Positions 34,575 through 44,203 are shown, counted from the stretch's first letter. The stretch: 64,000 nt of DNA from Sphingomonas sp. IC-56 (GCF_021043375.1 NZ_JAJNDV010000001.1:401156-465155); one strand, 5' to 3'. The notes: generated from the sequence alone by a model not told the origin. Numbers and translations are program-made.

Positions 34575-35857
34575 TCCGGCTCGACTCCAGTTCTGCGACT
34601 TTCGCAGCAGCGTTCACCGAACTGGTCAATGCGCGGCGCGAAGCGGACGCCGATGTCGCGCGCGATGTGGCCGCGATCATCGCGCGGGTGCGTGATGAGG
34701 GTGACGCGGCACTAAGGGAGCTGACGCATCGCTTCGACCGGTTCGACCTGGATGCTTCGGGGTGGACGATCGATCGTGCGGCGTGCCTGGCGGCGTATGA
34801 AGGGCTGACCGACGAGTTGCGCGGCGCGCTGGAGCTCGCGGCCGAGCGCATCGCGGCGTATCACGTCAAGCAGGTGCCGGAGAACAGCGAGACCGTCGAG
34901 CAGGGCATTCGCCTGGGCGCGCGCTGGCGCCCGGTGGATGCGGCGGGCGTGTATGTGCCCGGTGGGCGCGCGGCCTATCCGTCGTCGGTGCTGATGAACG
35001 CGATTCCGGCGAAGGCTGCAGGCGTGAAGCGGCTGGTGATGGTAACGCCGACGCCGAATGGCGAGGTGAACCCGCTGGTGCTCGCCGCGGCGCATGTGGC
35101 CGGCGTGGACGAGCTATGGCGCGTCGGCGGCGCGCAGGCGATTGCGGCGTTGGCCTATGGCACCGACAGCATCGCGCCGGTCGACGTGATTACTGGGCCC
35201 GGCAATGCCTGGGTCGCGGAGGCCAAGCGCCAGCTTTACGGCGTGGTGGGCATCGACATGGTCGCGGGCCCATCCGAGATCGTCGTCGTTGCCGACGGCA
35301 AGAACGATCCCGAATGGATTGCCGCCGACCTGCTGAGCCAGGCCGAGCATGACCCGACCAGTCAGTCGATCCTGTTCACCGACGACGCCGCGTTGGCCGA
35401 CGCAGTCGCCGCGGCAGTGGACGCGCAGATCGAGACGCTGGCCACGCGCGAGACGGCAAGGGCGAGTTGGGATGCCAACGGCGCGATCGTGCTGGTGCCC
35501 AGCCTCGCCGATGCCATCCCGCTGGTCGACCGACTGGCGCCCGAGCATCTCGAACTCGCCTGCGACGAGGCCGACGATCTTTTCGAACTGGTGCGGCACG
35601 CCGGATCGGTTTTCCTGGGGCGGCACACGCCCGAAGCCGTTGGGGATTATGTCGCCGGGCCGAACCATGTCCTTCCGACCGGGCGGCGCGCGCGTTTCGC
35701 TTCGGGACTTTCCGTGCTCGACTTCATGAAGCGGACCAGCTTTCTGGGATTGGACGAAAGCGGGCTGGCTGCTATCGGGCCGGCCGCGGTAGCCCTCGCC
35801 AATGCCGAAGGGCTGCCGGCCCATGCCCGTTCGGTGGCGATCCGTCTGGATCGCTAA
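34571..35857 (+). CDS. hisD: Histidinol dehydrogenase
   Basis: Last two steps of histidine biosynthesis (histidinol to histidine, NAD-dependent, zinc enzyme), 428 aa. Seen: [31 protein letters not shown], zinc-site Gln/His in [12 protein letters not shown], the general-base region APEHLEL, and [14 protein letters not shown]. Coupled to hisG. The rest of the his pathway is elsewhere. Confidence 0.96.
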   Translation: MIRLDSSSATFAAAFTELVNARREADADVARDVAAIIARVRDEGDAALRELTHRFDRFDLDASGWTIDRAACLAAYEGLTDELRGALELAAERIAAYHVKQVPENSETVEQGIRLGARWRPVDAAGVYVPGGRAAYPSSVLMNAIPAKAAGVKRLVMVTPTPNGEVNPLVLAAAHVAGVDELWRVGGAQAIAALAYGTDSIAPVDVITGPGNAWVAEAKRQLYGVVGIDMVAGPSEIVVVADGKNDPEWIAADLLSQAEHDPTSQSILFTDDAALADAVAAAVDAQIETLATRETARASWDANGAIVLVPSLADAIPLVDRLAPEHLELACDEADDLFELVRHAGSVFLGRHTPEAVGDYVAGPNHVLPTGRRARFASGLSVLDFMKRTSFLGLDESGLAAIGPAAVALANAEGLPAHARSVAIRLDR

Positions 35858-35862
35858 ACTCC

Positions 35863-35890
35863 CTCGGCCTTCCTGCGTTGGAGGGCCGAG
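35863..35890. repeat. Hairpin between hisD and nusB
   Basis: CTCGGCC(T) at 35863-35870 pairs with (A)GGGCCGAG at 35882-35890. There is no T-run, so it may attenuate or process the hisD-nusB transcript rather than terminate it. Confidence 0.35.
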
Positions 35891-35906
35891 ACAGAAGGAT
35901 CTTTCG

Positions 35907-36368
35907 ATGCCCAGCCCCAAGTCCCGCACGCGTTCCAAGGCTCGCGCCGCCGCGCGGCTTGCCGCCGTGCAGGCGCTCTACCAGCATGAGATGGAAGGCA
36001 CGCCGATCCCCTCGCTGTTGCACGAGTTCCACCAGCATCGGCTGGGCGCGACGATCGAGGACGAGGAATATGCCGACGCGGACAGCATCCTGTTCGACGA
36101 TATCGTCAAGGGCGTGACTGCGCGGGTCGAGGAGATCGACCGCGTGATCGCGGGCAAGCTGTCGACGGGGTGGTCGCTGGAGCGGCTCGACAAGCCGATG
36201 CGCCAGATCCTGCGCGCGGGGACGTACGAACTGATCGCGCGGCAGGACATTCCGGTGGGCGCGGTGATCAACGAGTATCTCGACGTGACTGACGCGTTCT
36301 ACGACCGCCGCGAGAAGGGGTTTGCCAACGGGCTGCTTGACGCGGTCGCGAAGGAAGTGCGGGGTTGA
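35907..36368 (+). CDS. nusB: Transcription antitermination factor NusB
   Basis: 153 aa all-helical NusB, which with NusE binds boxA RNA in rRNA antitermination. Seen: basic N-terminus ARAAARLAAVQALYQHEMEG, then RLDKPMRQILRAGTYEL and PVGAVINEYLDVTDAFYDRR with the conserved helix ending EKGFANGLLDAVAKEVRG. The ATG at 35907 was chosen by homology, and GAAGGA lies a few bases upstream. Confidence 0.95.
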   Translation: MPSPKSRTRSKARAAARLAAVQALYQHEMEGTPIPSLLHEFHQHRLGATIEDEEYADADSILFDDIVKGVTARVEEIDRVIAGKLSTGWSLERLDKPMRQILRAGTYELIARQDIPVGAVINEYLDVTDAFYDRREKGFANGLLDAVAKEVRG

Positions 36369-36374
36369 ATTTGA

Positions 36375-36506
36375 TCCTCCCCCGGAGGGGGAGGGGGACC
36401 GCGCACGCAGTGCGTGGTGGAGGGGTATTCTCCTCATTGTTCAAAGCCCGCGGAGAATACCCCTCCACCATGCTGCGCATGGTCCCCCTCCCCCTCCGGG
36501 GGAGGA
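36375..36506. repeat. 132-bp inverted-repeat element between nusB and thiL
   Basis: The outer arms TCCTCCCCCGGAGGGGGAGG... (36375-36400) and ...CCCCTCCGGGGGAGGA (36481-36506) are exact reverse complements over about 26 bases. Inner arms GGTGGAGGGGTATTCTCC (36416-36433) and GGAGAATACCCCTCCACC (36452-36469) are also perfect. Between them are variable segments and an 18-base centre. It has the form of a small non-autonomous palindromic element (REP/MITE-like). Its right end supplies the GGGGGAGGA ribosome site of thiL. Confidence 0.85.
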
Positions 36507-36510
36507 ATTG

Positions 36511-37365
36511 ATGGACGAAGCTTCCTTCATCGCCGCGCTGCGGACCCTGCCGCTGCACCCGGGGGCGCAGGACCTGCGCGATGATTGCGCGCTGCTCGAG
36601 GTTGGCAGCGAGACGCTGGTGCTCACCCATGATGCGATTGCCGAGGGCGTGCATTACCGCCCCGGCACCGATCCTGCGGACATCGCCTGGAAGCTCGTTG
36701 CGGTGAACCTGTCCGACCTCGCGTCCAAGGGCGCCGAGCCGCTGGGTGTGCTGATCGGCGCTTCACTGATTGAGCAAAGCGAGGGTGTCGTAGAGGGCCT
36801 GCGCGAAGTTCTGGAGCGCTACCAGGTGCCGCTGCTCGGCGGTGACACGATCCGGCCGCAGGGACCCCCTGTTTTTGGCTGCACCGCCATCGGACGGGCG
36901 ACCGTAACCCCGGTGCCGGCGCGGACGGGCGCGCGCGTGGGCGATGCGCTCTATGTTGCTGGGACGATCGGCGCGGCGATGCTGGGATTTCAGGCCGGTG
37001 ACGGCGCAGCCTATCTCCGCCCGCAGCCGATGCTCAGCGAGGGCCGCGCGCTGGCGCCGCTGGTGCATGCGATGATGGACGTGTCCGACGGGCTGCTGCT
37101 CGACGCCAGCCGGATGGCGGTGGCGAGCGGGTGCACGGCCTCTATCAAGCTCGACGCGGTGCCTTTCCCCGCTGGCATGTCGACCGACGACTGGGCCGCG
37201 GCCGTGCGCTGGGGGGACGATTACGCGCTGCTGTTCGCCGCGCCTGCTGACATCGTCCTGCCGGTGCCGGCGGTCCGCATTGGTACCATGCTGGCGCCCG
37301 GAGGGCACCCGCTGTTGCTCGACGGCGCGGCACCCGAAGGATCCTTGGGATATCAACATAGCTGA
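36511..37365 (+). CDS. thiL: Thiamine-phosphate kinase
   Basis: 284 aa ThiL, which phosphorylates thiamine monophosphate to the diphosphate cofactor. It is slightly shorter than the E. coli enzyme (about 325). Mg/ATP residues: DDCALLE, LVLTHDAIAEGVHY, AVNLSDLASKGA, LLGGDTI and MDVSDGLLLDASR, then WGDDYALLF. The ATG at 36511 is preceded by a strong GGAGGA that belongs to the adjacent inverted repeat. Confidence 0.93.
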   Translation: MDEASFIAALRTLPLHPGAQDLRDDCALLEVGSETLVLTHDAIAEGVHYRPGTDPADIAWKLVAVNLSDLASKGAEPLGVLIGASLIEQSEGVVEGLREVLERYQVPLLGGDTIRPQGPPVFGCTAIGRATVTPVPARTGARVGDALYVAGTIGAAMLGFQAGDGAAYLRPQPMLSEGRALAPLVHAMMDVSDGLLLDASRMAVASGCTASIKLDAVPFPAGMSTDDWAAAVRWGDDYALLFAAPADIVLPVPAVRIGTMLAPGGHPLLLDGAAPEGSLGYQHS

Positions 37366-37370
37366 GCGGG

Positions 37371-37398
37371 TTGCACTGGTTCGCCCCCGTGTTACCCT
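37371..37398 (+). promoter_or_regulatory. Candidate promoter of hppA
   Basis: TTGCAC (37371-37376), 16-base spacer, TACCCT (37393-37398), 67 bases before the hppA ATG in the 99-base thiL-hppA gap. The -10 is weak. Confidence 0.35.
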
Positions 37399-37464
37399 CC
37401 CCTTCCCTTCCGTAGATCGGCAGGAGACCGACGCGGAGCCCAAGTCTCAGGGAGGACTTACTCG

Positions 37465-39645
37465 ATGACGTTAGTCTATTTCGCCATTGCTTGCGGCCTG
37501 GTGGCCGTGGCTTATGGCTTCCTTACCAGTGGACAGGTTCTGCGCGCGCCGGCGGGCAATGCACGGATGCAGGACATCGCCGCCGCCATCCAGGAGGGGG
37601 CCAAGGCGTATCTTGGCCGCCAATATCTTACCATTGCCATTGTCGGCGCGATCGTTGCCGTGGTGCTGTTCTTCACTCTGGGGGAGCTGTCGACGCTCGG
37701 TTTCCTGATCGGCGCGGTGCTTTCCGGCGTTGCAGGTTTTGTCGGCATGAACATCTCGGTACGCGCCAATGTCCGCACGGCCGAGGCTGCGCGCGGATCG
37801 TTGCAGGGCGGGCTTACGCTCGCCTTCCGCTCCGGCGCGGTGACGGGCATGCTGGTAGCTGGCCTCGGGCTGCTCTCCATCGCGGTGCTGTTCTGGTACC
37901 TGGTCGCGGTTGACGGCCATCCGCCCAATGACCGGCCGGTGATCGAGACGCTGACCTCACTGGCCTTTGGCGCTTCGCTGATCTCGATCTTCGCGCGGCT
38001 GGGCGGCGGCATCTTCACCAAGGCGGCCGACGTAGGCGCCGACCTGGTGGGCAAAGTTGAAGCCGGCATCCCGGAGGATGACCCCCGCAACCCGGCGGTG
38101 ATCGCGGACAATGTCGGCGACAATGTCGGCGACTGCGCGGGCATGGCCGCCGACCTGTTCGAGACCTATGTCGTGACCCTTGGCCTCACCATGGTGTCCA
38201 TCGCGCTGCTGATGCGCGGGCTGGACAGCGAGTTGCTCACCACGCTGATGGCGCTGCCGCTGATCGTGGGCGGCGTGTGCATCATCACCTCGATCATCGG
38301 GACGTACATGGTGCGGCTGGGCAAGGGCCAGTCGATCATGGGCGCGCTGTACAAGGGGTTCTGGACCACGGTGCTCCTGTCGGTGCCGGCGATCTGGTTG
38401 GTCACCAGCTACGCGCTGGGCGACATGAGCGCGCTGATCGGCGGCGCGCCGGATTCGAGCGGCTTCCTGAACGGCACCTCGACTGCGCTCACCGATGAAG
38501 CCAATCTCGGCCTCACCAGCGGGCCGCAATTCACCGGCTGGGACCTGTTCTACTGCATGATGATCGGCCTGGCGGTCACCGGCCTGCTGGTGTGGATCAC
38601 CGAATACTACACCGGCACCAATTATCGCCCGGTCAAGTCGATCGCCAAGGCATCGGTGACCGGGCACGGCACCAACGTCATCCAGGGGCTGGCGATCAGC
38701 CTGGAATCCACTGCACTGCCGACCTTGGTGATCGTGGTGGCGGTGATCGCGACCTATCAGATCGCCGGGATCATCGGCGTTGCGTTCGCGGCGACCTCGC
38801 TGCTGGCGGTGGCCGGCATGGTGGTTGCGCTCGACGCGTACGGCCCTGTGACCGACAATGCCGGCGGCATCGCCGAGATGGCGGGGCTGGAGGATGAAGT
38901 CCGCCACCGGACCGACGCCCTCGACGCGGTGGGCAACACCACCAAGGCCGTGACCAAGGGCTACGCGATCGGATCGGCGGCACTGGCGGCTTTGGTGCTG
39001 TTCGGGGCGTACACTACCGACCTGCGCGAGTTCTTCCCCAACGCCAATGTCGATTTCTCGCTCAGCAATCCATATGTCATCGTCGGGCTGCTGCTCGGGG
39101 CACTGCTCCCCTATCTGTTCGGCGCGTTCGGCATGACCGCGGTCGGCCGTGCGGCCGGCCACGTGGTGGAGGACGTCCGCAACCAGTTCCGCGACAATCC
39201 CGGCATCATGCAGGGCACCAGCCGCCCCAACTATGCCCGCACCGTCGACATCGTCACCCGTGCCGCGATCAAGGAAATGATCATCCCCTCGCTGCTGCCG
39301 GTGCTCAGCCCGATCGCGGTGTACTTCATCGTGACGGCCGTCGCCGGACAGAATGAAGGCTTCGCGGCACTGGGCGCGATGCTGCTCGGCGTGATCGTCT
39401 CCGGCCTGTTCGTCGCCATCTCGATGACCAGCGGCGGCGGCGCCTGGGACAATGCCAAGAAGTATATCGAGGACGGCAACTATGGCGGCAAGGGATCCGA
39501 AGCGCACAAGGCGGCGGTGACCGGCGACACCGTCGGCGATCCGTACAAGGACACCGCCGGCCCAGCGGTGAATCCGATGATCAAGATCACCAACATCGTC
39601 GCGCTGCTGCTGCTGGCGGCGCTCGCCGGACAGGCGGCGGGGTGA
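37465..39645 (+). CDS. hppA: Membrane-bound H+-translocating pyrophosphatase, K+-insensitive type
   Basis: 726 aa integral membrane pyrophosphatase with about 16 helices. It couples PPi hydrolysis to proton export. The PPi-binding motif [11 protein letters not shown] is at residues 189-199, followed by [20 protein letters not shown] second acidic site lies in [16 protein letters not shown] and the C-terminal site in [14 protein letters not shown]. The GNTTKA segment (Lys near residue 494) is the residue that marks K+-independent enzymes, which have Ala there when K+-dependent. Start ATG with GGAGGA upstream. An intrinsic terminator follows. Confidence 0.96.
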   Translation: MTLVYFAIACGLVAVAYGFLTSGQVLRAPAGNARMQDIAAAIQEGAKAYLGRQYLTIAIVGAIVAVVLFFTLGELSTLGFLIGAVLSGVAGFVGMNISVRANVRTAEAARGSLQGGLTLAFRSGAVTGMLVAGLGLLSIAVLFWYLVAVDGHPPNDRPVIETLTSLAFGASLISIFARLGGGIFTKAADVGADLVGKVEAGIPEDDPRNPAVIADNVGDNVGDCAGMAADLFETYVVTLGLTMVSIALLMRGLDSELLTTLMALPLIVGGVCIITSIIGTYMVRLGKGQSIMGALYKGFWTTVLLSVPAIWLVTSYALGDMSALIGGAPDSSGFLNGTSTALTDEANLGLTSGPQFTGWDLFYCMMIGLAVTGLLVWITEYYTGTNYRPVKSIAKASVTGHGTNVIQGLAISLESTALPTLVIVVAVIATYQIAGIIGVAFAATSLLAVAGMVVALDAYGPVTDNAGGIAEMAGLEDEVRHRTDALDAVGNTTKAVTKGYAIGSAALAALVLFGAYTTDLREFFPNANVDFSLSNPYVIVGLLLGALLPYLFGAFGMTAVGRAAGHVVEDVRNQFRDNPGIMQGTSRPNYARTVDIVTRAAIKEMIIPSLLPVLSPIAVYFIVTAVAGQNEGFAALGAMLLGVIVSGLFVAISMTSGGGAWDNAKKYIEDGNYGGKGSEAHKAAVTGDTVGDPYKDTAGPAVNPMIKITNIVALLLLAALAGQAAG

Positions 39646-39651
39646 CCGTAC

Positions 39652-39690
39652 GGCCCCGCCCGAGCGCACTTGGGCGGGGCCTTTTCTTTT
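39652..39690 (+). terminator. Rho-independent terminator after hppA
   Basis: A perfect 10-bp stem GGCCCCGCCC (39652-39661) / GGGCGGGGCC (39672-39681), loop of 10, then TTTTCTTTT, seven bases after the hppA stop. Clear intrinsic terminator. Confidence 0.93.
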
Positions 39691-39751
39691 CCGGCATGCC
39701 CCTGTAAAGGCTCCGCCGTTTCCGCGGGCGCTTACCGTAACGAGGCAGTTT

Positions 39752-39970
39752 TTGGCGAAAGAAGAACTTCTGGAAATGCGGGGTCAGGTGGTTGAGCTTC
39801 TGCCCAACGCCATGTTCCGTGTTCGGCTTGAAAATGATCACGAGATCCTCGGCCATACTGCCGGCAAGATGCGCAAGAACCGCATCCGCGTGCTGGTAGG
39901 CGACGAAGTGCTCGTCGAACTGACGCCCTACGACCTGACAAAAGGCCGCATTACCTATCGCTTCAAGTGA
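39752..39970 (+). CDS. infA: Translation initiation factor IF-1
   Basis: 72 aa IF-1, an S1/OB-fold protein that binds the 30S A site. The whole family pattern is present ([56 protein letters not shown]). The start is TTG at 39752 with GAGG about eight bases upstream. It heads a compact infA-maf-RNase-yacG series. Confidence 0.96.
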   Translation: MAKEELLEMRGQVVELLPNAMFRVRLENDHEILGHTAGKMRKNRIRVLVGDEVLVELTPYDLTKGRITYRFK

Positions 39971-39980
39971 ACGCTGCGGC

Positions 39981-40550
39981 ATGCGGCTGGTCCTGGCTTC
40001 CACCTCGCCGCGGCGGCTGGACCTGCTGACGCGCATCGGCGCCGCCCCTGCGCGCGTCGCCGCGCCCGATATCGACGAGAGTCCCAGGCCCGGCGAACTG
40101 CCGCGTGACTATGCGACGCGGCTAGCGCGCGAAAAGGCGCAAGCCGTTCCCCGCGAGGACGGCGAACTGGTGATTGCGGGCGACACGACGGTCGCGCTGG
40201 GCCGCCGCATCCTTCCGCCCGCCGAAACCGAAGATACACAGCGCCGCCTGCTGGGCCTGCTTTCGGGCCGCCGCCACCATGCGCTGTCGGCGGTGTGCGT
40301 GATCGGGGCCGACGGCCGGGCGCGCACGCGGCTTGCCGATACGGTGGTCATCTTCAAGCGGCTGACCGAGCAGGAGATCGCCCGGTACATCGCGTGCGGC
40401 GAAGGGCTGGGCAAGGCCGGCGGCTATGCGATCCAGGGCCGTGCGGAAGCGTTTGTGCGGCGCATCGATGGCACCCATTCCGGTGTCGTTGGCCTGCCCT
40501 TGTTCGAAACGCGCGCGCTGCTGGAAAGCGCCGGCTACCCGCTTGGCTGA
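39981..40550 (+). CDS. maf: Maf-like nucleoside triphosphate pyrophosphatase
   Basis: 189 aa Maf/HAM1-like NTP pyrophosphatase. Signature LASTSPRR (residues 5-12), VIAGDTTVALGRRIL around residue 65, and GKAGGYAIQGRAEAFV near the C-terminus. It removes non-canonical or excess NTPs and has been linked to septum control. It begins 10 bases after infA and overlaps the next gene by eight bases. Confidence 0.93.
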   Translation: MRLVLASTSPRRLDLLTRIGAAPARVAAPDIDESPRPGELPRDYATRLAREKAQAVPREDGELVIAGDTTVALGRRILPPAETEDTQRRLLGLLSGRRHHALSAVCVIGADGRARTRLADTVVIFKRLTEQEIARYIACGEGLGKAGGYAIQGRAEAFVRRIDGTHSGVVGLPLFETRALLESAGYPLG

Positions 40551-41493
40551 GTGGCTGTACGAGCTGGGGATCGGCGAGGTTCGCGCCGCGCTTGTGTCGC
40601 GCGGTACCATCTGGAAGGCACGCATCGAGCTGGAAGGTAGCGGCCCGCGCGTCGACACCGTCGCCATGGCGCGGCTGGTCGACCGCAGCACGGGCAAGGT
40701 CACGCTGGAAAGCGGCGAGGATGCGCTGTGCGATCCGCTGCCCAAGGGGGTGACGCAGGGCGCCAGCTTCAAGGTCCGCATCGTGCGCGAATCCATCCCC
40801 GAGCCCGGCCGCCCCAAGCTGCCCAAGGCCGTGCCCGCTGCGCCCGACGCGCCGATCGCCCCAGGGCCCGATCTGCTCACGCGCATCCACGCCGGCGACG
40901 TGCCGACACGCCAGCTGCGCGCGCATGAAAGCGACTTGCTGGAGGAGGCCGGCTGGTCCGAAATCCTCGACGAGGCGATCAATGGCGAAATCCGCTTCGC
41001 CGGCGGCGCGCTGCGCCTGTCCCCCACGCCCGCAATGACACTGTTCGATGTCGACGGCCCTGCCCCGCTCGAGCCGCTGGCGGTTGCCGCAGCGCATGCC
41101 GTGGCGCGCGCCATCGAGCGGCATGGCATCACCGGCTCGATCGGCATCGACTTCCCCACGCTCGCCAACAAGCAGGCCCGCCAGGCAATCGCCGAAGCGA
41201 TCGACGCGGCGCTGCCGCAGCCCTTCGAGCGGACCACCGTCAACGGTTTCGGCTTCCTCCAAATCGTGCGCCGGCGCCGCCGGCCTTCGCTGCCCGAGCT
41301 ACTGCGCGCCGATCTGGTGGGGGCCGAAACGCGTGCCGAGCTTCGCCGGCTGGAACGGCTTCCACCGCCGCCGCCCCCCACCCATATGGTGACGCAGCGG
41401 ATCGGGCGGCGGCTGGCGCAGCGGCCGGACTGGACCGCGGAACTGGCGCGGCGCACCGGCGGCGCGACGACCTTCACATCCGCAAAGGACTGA
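40543..41493 (+). CDS. Compact RNase E/G-family ribonuclease
   Basis: 316 aa protein similar to the catalytic part of RNase G/E but much shorter than either. It begins at TTG 40543 inside the end of maf. MTLFDVDGPAPL and GSIGIDFPTLAN correspond to the two Asp-bearing catalytic segments of RNase E (AIDVNSG and VIDFIDM). The N-terminal half has S1-like strands (VSRGTIWKARIELEGSG) and then a linker. The Cys pair of the RNase E zinc link and the C-terminal small domain are not apparent. Probably an RNA endonuclease of reduced architecture. The maf-RNase-yacG order is common in sphingomonads. Confidence 0.8.
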   Translation: MAEWLYELGIGEVRAALVSRGTIWKARIELEGSGPRVDTVAMARLVDRSTGKVTLESGEDALCDPLPKGVTQGASFKVRIVRESIPEPGRPKLPKAVPAAPDAPIAPGPDLLTRIHAGDVPTRQLRAHESDLLEEAGWSEILDEAINGEIRFAGGALRLSPTPAMTLFDVDGPAPLEPLAVAAAHAVARAIERHGITGSIGIDFPTLANKQARQAIAEAIDAALPQPFERTTVNGFGFLQIVRRRRRPSLPELLRADLVGAETRAELRRLERLPPPPPPTHMVTQRIGRRLAQRPDWTAELARRTGGATTFTSAKD

Positions 41494-41496
41494 TCA

Positions 41497-41682
41497 TTGG
41501 CAAAGCGTGACGCCTGCCCGCTGTGCGGCAAGCCGGTTCAAAGCGAACACAAGCCCTTTTGCAGCAAGGGGTGCCGCGACCGCGACCTGCTGCAGTGGCT
41601 GGGCGAGGGATATCGCGTCCCCGGCGACCCAGTTGACCCAGATGCACAAACTGGGCTGGACAGGCTCGATTCGCGCGACTAA
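41497..41682 (+). CDS. yacG: DNA gyrase inhibitor YacG
   Basis: 61 aa zinc protein with the YacG pattern C7-x2-C10 and C22-x3-C26 (CPLCGKP ... FCSKGCRDRDLLQWLGEGYR). Members bind GyrB and inhibit DNA binding by gyrase. TTG start three bases after the RNase stop. The acidic C-terminal tail is typical. Confidence 0.9.
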   Translation: MAKRDACPLCGKPVQSEHKPFCSKGCRDRDLLQWLGEGYRVPGDPVDPDAQTGLDRLDSRD

Positions 41683-41711
41683 GAGGCCCGCTCCCGCACT
41701 CGTCGGGACAT

Positions 41712-41787
41712 GCCCGGGTAGCTCAGTTGGTAGAGCATGCGACTGAAAATCGCAGTGTCGGCGGTTCGACTCCGTCCCCGGGCACCA
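41712..41787 (+). tRNA. tRNA-Phe(GAA)
   Basis: Complete cloverleaf: acceptor GCCCGGG/CCCGGGC, D-arm AGCTCAGTTGGTAGAGC, anticodon stem GCGA/TCGC with loop CTGAAAA (anticodon GAA), T-arm GGTTCGACTCC, encoded CCA at 41785-41787. Confidence 0.97.
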
Positions 41788-42077
41788 CTTTCTTCTCCTT
41801 GTTTTTTGCGGCTTAGAATCATTCGCTAGTACGTGGATGAGAAGATGCGTGCAGCGTCAACTTTCGCCGCCACACAAGCGAATGAGGGTGTTCCCCGGCG
41901 CCCATGTCCGGTCTTCGGTTTCAGCAGCCAATTACTGGCAGTGCGTACCGCTGTTCGGGGCTATCCCCTGCTCAACGGCCACACACGCCAGGATGAAAGC
42001 GGATGCGCCTGCTGTCTGCGCGTCGCGCGCTTATACGCATGCCGAGCCCGATCAAGGTCGGGCCCGGGGTCAGGTGC
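41788..42077. other. Intergenic region after tRNA-Phe with no supported gene
   Basis: 290 bases between tRNA-Phe and the 3' end of pobA. A T-rich stretch (CTTGTTTTTTGCGG) just after the tRNA may serve as its terminator. The open frames here are short, Cys/Arg-rich and without ribosome sites, so I see no gene. Confidence 0.6.
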
Positions 42078-43247
42078 TCAGAGCGGCAGTCCCACGTAGT
42101 TTTCCGCGATCGCAAGCTGCATGGCACGCGATTGCGCGACATAGTTGAGCTCGGCCTGCTGCATGCGGTGTTCGAACGGGCCGTCCTCGGGAAAGCGGTG
42201 CATCAGCTTGGTGAGATACCAGCTGAAGCGCTCTGCCTTCCAGATCCGGGCCAGCGCCCTTGCTTCATAGGCAGCAAGGGCGCTGTCGTCGCCTTGCCTG
42301 TAGTGCCCGATCAGCGCATCGGCGAGATAGGCCACGTCGGATGCGGCCAGGTTAAGGCCCTTGGCGCCCGTGGGCGGCACGATGTGCGCGGCGTCGCCGG
42401 CAAGGAACAGTCGGCCGTGGCGCATCGTCTCGCAGACATAGGAACGCAGCGGCGCGATCGACATCTCCAGTGCCGGTCCACGCGTTACGCCGCGTTCGCT
42501 GATCGAGTCGAAGCGCAGCGCCAGTTCCTCCCACAGCCGGTCCTCGCTCCAGTCCTCGACCCGATCGGTCAGCGGCACCTGGATGTAATAACGGCTGCGC
42601 GTCGGCGAGCGCATGGATGCCAGTGCGAAGCCGCGCGGGCCATTCGAATAGATCAGCTCGGGATGGCAGGGCGGAACGTCGGCCAGGATGCCGAGCCAGC
42701 CGAAGGGATATTCCCGCTCGAATTCGCGCACCAGGGGCGCAGGGATCGACTTGCGCGAAGGCCCGTGAAATCCATCGCATCCGGCGATGAAGTCACAATC
42801 CACGCGATGCTCGATGCCATCCCTGGAATAGGTAATCGCGGGCGCATCGCTGTCCGCCCCGTGGATCGCCAGATCCTTCGCCTCGAACACGATCTCCAGC
42901 CCACGCTCCGGCGCCGCGTCGATCAGGTCCCTGGTGACCTCGGTCTGGCCGTAGACGACGACATGCTTGCCGGTGAGGGCGGTGATCTCAATGCGGATCC
43001 GCCTCTCACCGTCGGCGAGGTTGAATCCTTCCTCGTGCAGCCCATTCGCGTTGAGGCCAGTGTCGATGCCCAGCTTGTGCATCAGATCGGTCGTTACGGT
43101 TTCCAAGACGCCGGCGCGGATGCGCCCCTCGACATATTCGCGCGCCTGGCGCTCGACGATGATGCAGTCGACGCCCGCCTGCTTGAGCAGATGCCCGAGC
43201 AGCAGTCCGGACGGCCCGGCGCCGATGATCGCGACGGGCTTCCTCAT
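42078..43247 (-). CDS. pobA: 4-hydroxybenzoate 3-monooxygenase
   Basis: 389 aa FAD-dependent aromatic hydroxylase, the length of PobA. It converts 4-hydroxybenzoate to protocatechuate with NAD(P)H and O2. The N-terminal dinucleotide fold is VAIIGAGPSGLLLGHLL, with RIRAGVLE from the flavin site, the DG motif CDGFHGPSRK, and FAD/ribityl motif LFLAGDAAHIVPPTGAKGLN. Its start overlaps the ligC stop (ATGA), so it ends the ligJABC operon and feeds LigAB directly. Confidence 0.95.
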   Translation of the reverse strand: MRKPVAIIGAGPSGLLLGHLLKQAGVDCIIVERQAREYVEGRIRAGVLETVTTDLMHKLGIDTGLNANGLHEEGFNLADGERRIRIEITALTGKHVVVYGQTEVTRDLIDAAPERGLEIVFEAKDLAIHGADSDAPAITYSRDGIEHRVDCDFIAGCDGFHGPSRKSIPAPLVREFEREYPFGWLGILADVPPCHPELIYSNGPRGFALASMRSPTRSRYYIQVPLTDRVEDWSEDRLWEELALRFDSISERGVTRGPALEMSIAPLRSYVCETMRHGRLFLAGDAAHIVPPTGAKGLNLAASDVAYLADALIGHYRQGDDSALAAYEARALARIWKAERFSWYLTKLMHRFPEDGPFEHRMQQAELNYVAQSRAMQLAIAENYVGLPL

Positions 43248-44185
43248 GCGGTCAGCTGCTTCTCGAGCGCGTCGAGCACGCGATAGCAGGGCAGCACCTG
43301 CGCCACGCTCGCATTGGGCTCGCGCCCCTCCCGGATCGCAGCGACGAATTCGCGATCCTGCAATTCGATGCCGTTGGTAGAGAGGGCGACGCCGGTCAGG
43401 TCCACCGGCTCTTCCTTGCCCGTCACCAGATCGTCATAGCGCGCGATCCAGGTGGCGTTGTCGCAGATGTAGCGGAAGAAGGTGCCGAGCGGCCCGTCAT
43501 TGTTGAAGCTGAGCGAAAGCGTGCAGATCGCCCCGCTTTCGGCCTTCAGCTGGATCGACATGTCCATGGCGATGCCCAGCTCCGGGTGGGTCGGCCCCTG
43601 GATCGCATTTGCAGCGACGATCGGCCCGGCTTGATAGGCGAAGAGGTCGACGGTGTGTGCCGCATGGTGCCACAGCAGGTGATCGGTCCAGGAGCGTGCC
43701 TCGCCCTTGGCATTCATGTTCTTGCGGCGGAAGAAATAGGTCTGGACGTCCATCTGCTGGATGTTCAGCTCGCCCGCGGTGATCTTGTTGTGGATGAACT
43801 GGTGGCTCGGGTTGAACCGCCGGGTGTGGCCAACCATCGCCACCAGCCCGGTCTCCTGCTGCTTGGCGAGCACGGCTTCGCCATCGGCGAGGTTGTCGCA
43901 CAGCGGGATTTCTACCTGAACATGCTTGCCGGCTTGCATGCACTGGATCGCCTGCGCCGCATGCATTTGCGTGGGCGTCGCCAGGATCACCGCGTCGAGG
44001 CCGGGTATCGCCAGCGCTTCGGCAAGCTCAGTGGTCGAGTGGCCGATACCGTATTTGGCGGCGACTGCCTGGGTGGGCTCGAGCCTGCGGCCGACCACTG
44101 AGACGACCTCGACGCCGCCGATGAGCTTCAGAGCGTCGAGGTGCTTTTCACCAAAGGCGCCGGCACCGGCGAGAGCGATTTTCAT
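43244..44185 (-). CDS. ligC: 4-carboxy-2-hydroxymuconate-6-semialdehyde dehydrogenase
   Basis: 313 aa Gfo/Idh/MocA-fold dehydrogenase. It oxidises the hemiacetal of the LigAB ring-cleavage product to 2-pyrone-4,6-dicarboxylate with NAD(P)+. Rossmann start IALAGAGAFGEKHLDAL, VILATPTQMHAAQAI, and the DHLLWHHAAHTVDLF region with catalytic-site His residues. Identity as LigC rests on fold plus position between ligAB and pobA. A 131-base gap with a hairpin separates it from ligB. Confidence 0.93.
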   Translation of the reverse strand: MKIALAGAGAFGEKHLDALKLIGGVEVVSVVGRRLEPTQAVAAKYGIGHSTTELAEALAIPGLDAVILATPTQMHAAQAIQCMQAGKHVQVEIPLCDNLADGEAVLAKQQETGLVAMVGHTRRFNPSHQFIHNKITAGELNIQQMDVQTYFFRRKNMNAKGEARSWTDHLLWHHAAHTVDLFAYQAGPIVAANAIQGPTHPELGIAMDMSIQLKAESGAICTLSLSFNNDGPLGTFFRYICDNATWIARYDDLVTGKEEPVDLTGVALSTNGIELQDREFVAAIREGREPNASVAQVLPCYRVLDALEKQLTA

Positions 44186-44203
44186 GTCTTCTCCTTCTCA
44201 AGC

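Noticed and set aside
36375..36506. The nusB-thiL palindrome as a TPP riboswitch or terminator
   Set aside because: It lacks the TPP riboswitch core and any T-run. The exact matching arms fit a palindromic mobile repeat.
37957..39669. A 570-codon minus-strand open frame opposite hppA
   Set aside because: hppA is certain and the antisense frame would overlap its terminator.
41833..42099. Possible small gene after tRNA-Phe
   Set aside because: No ribosome site, Cys/Arg-rich low-complexity translation, and it runs into the 3' end of pobA.
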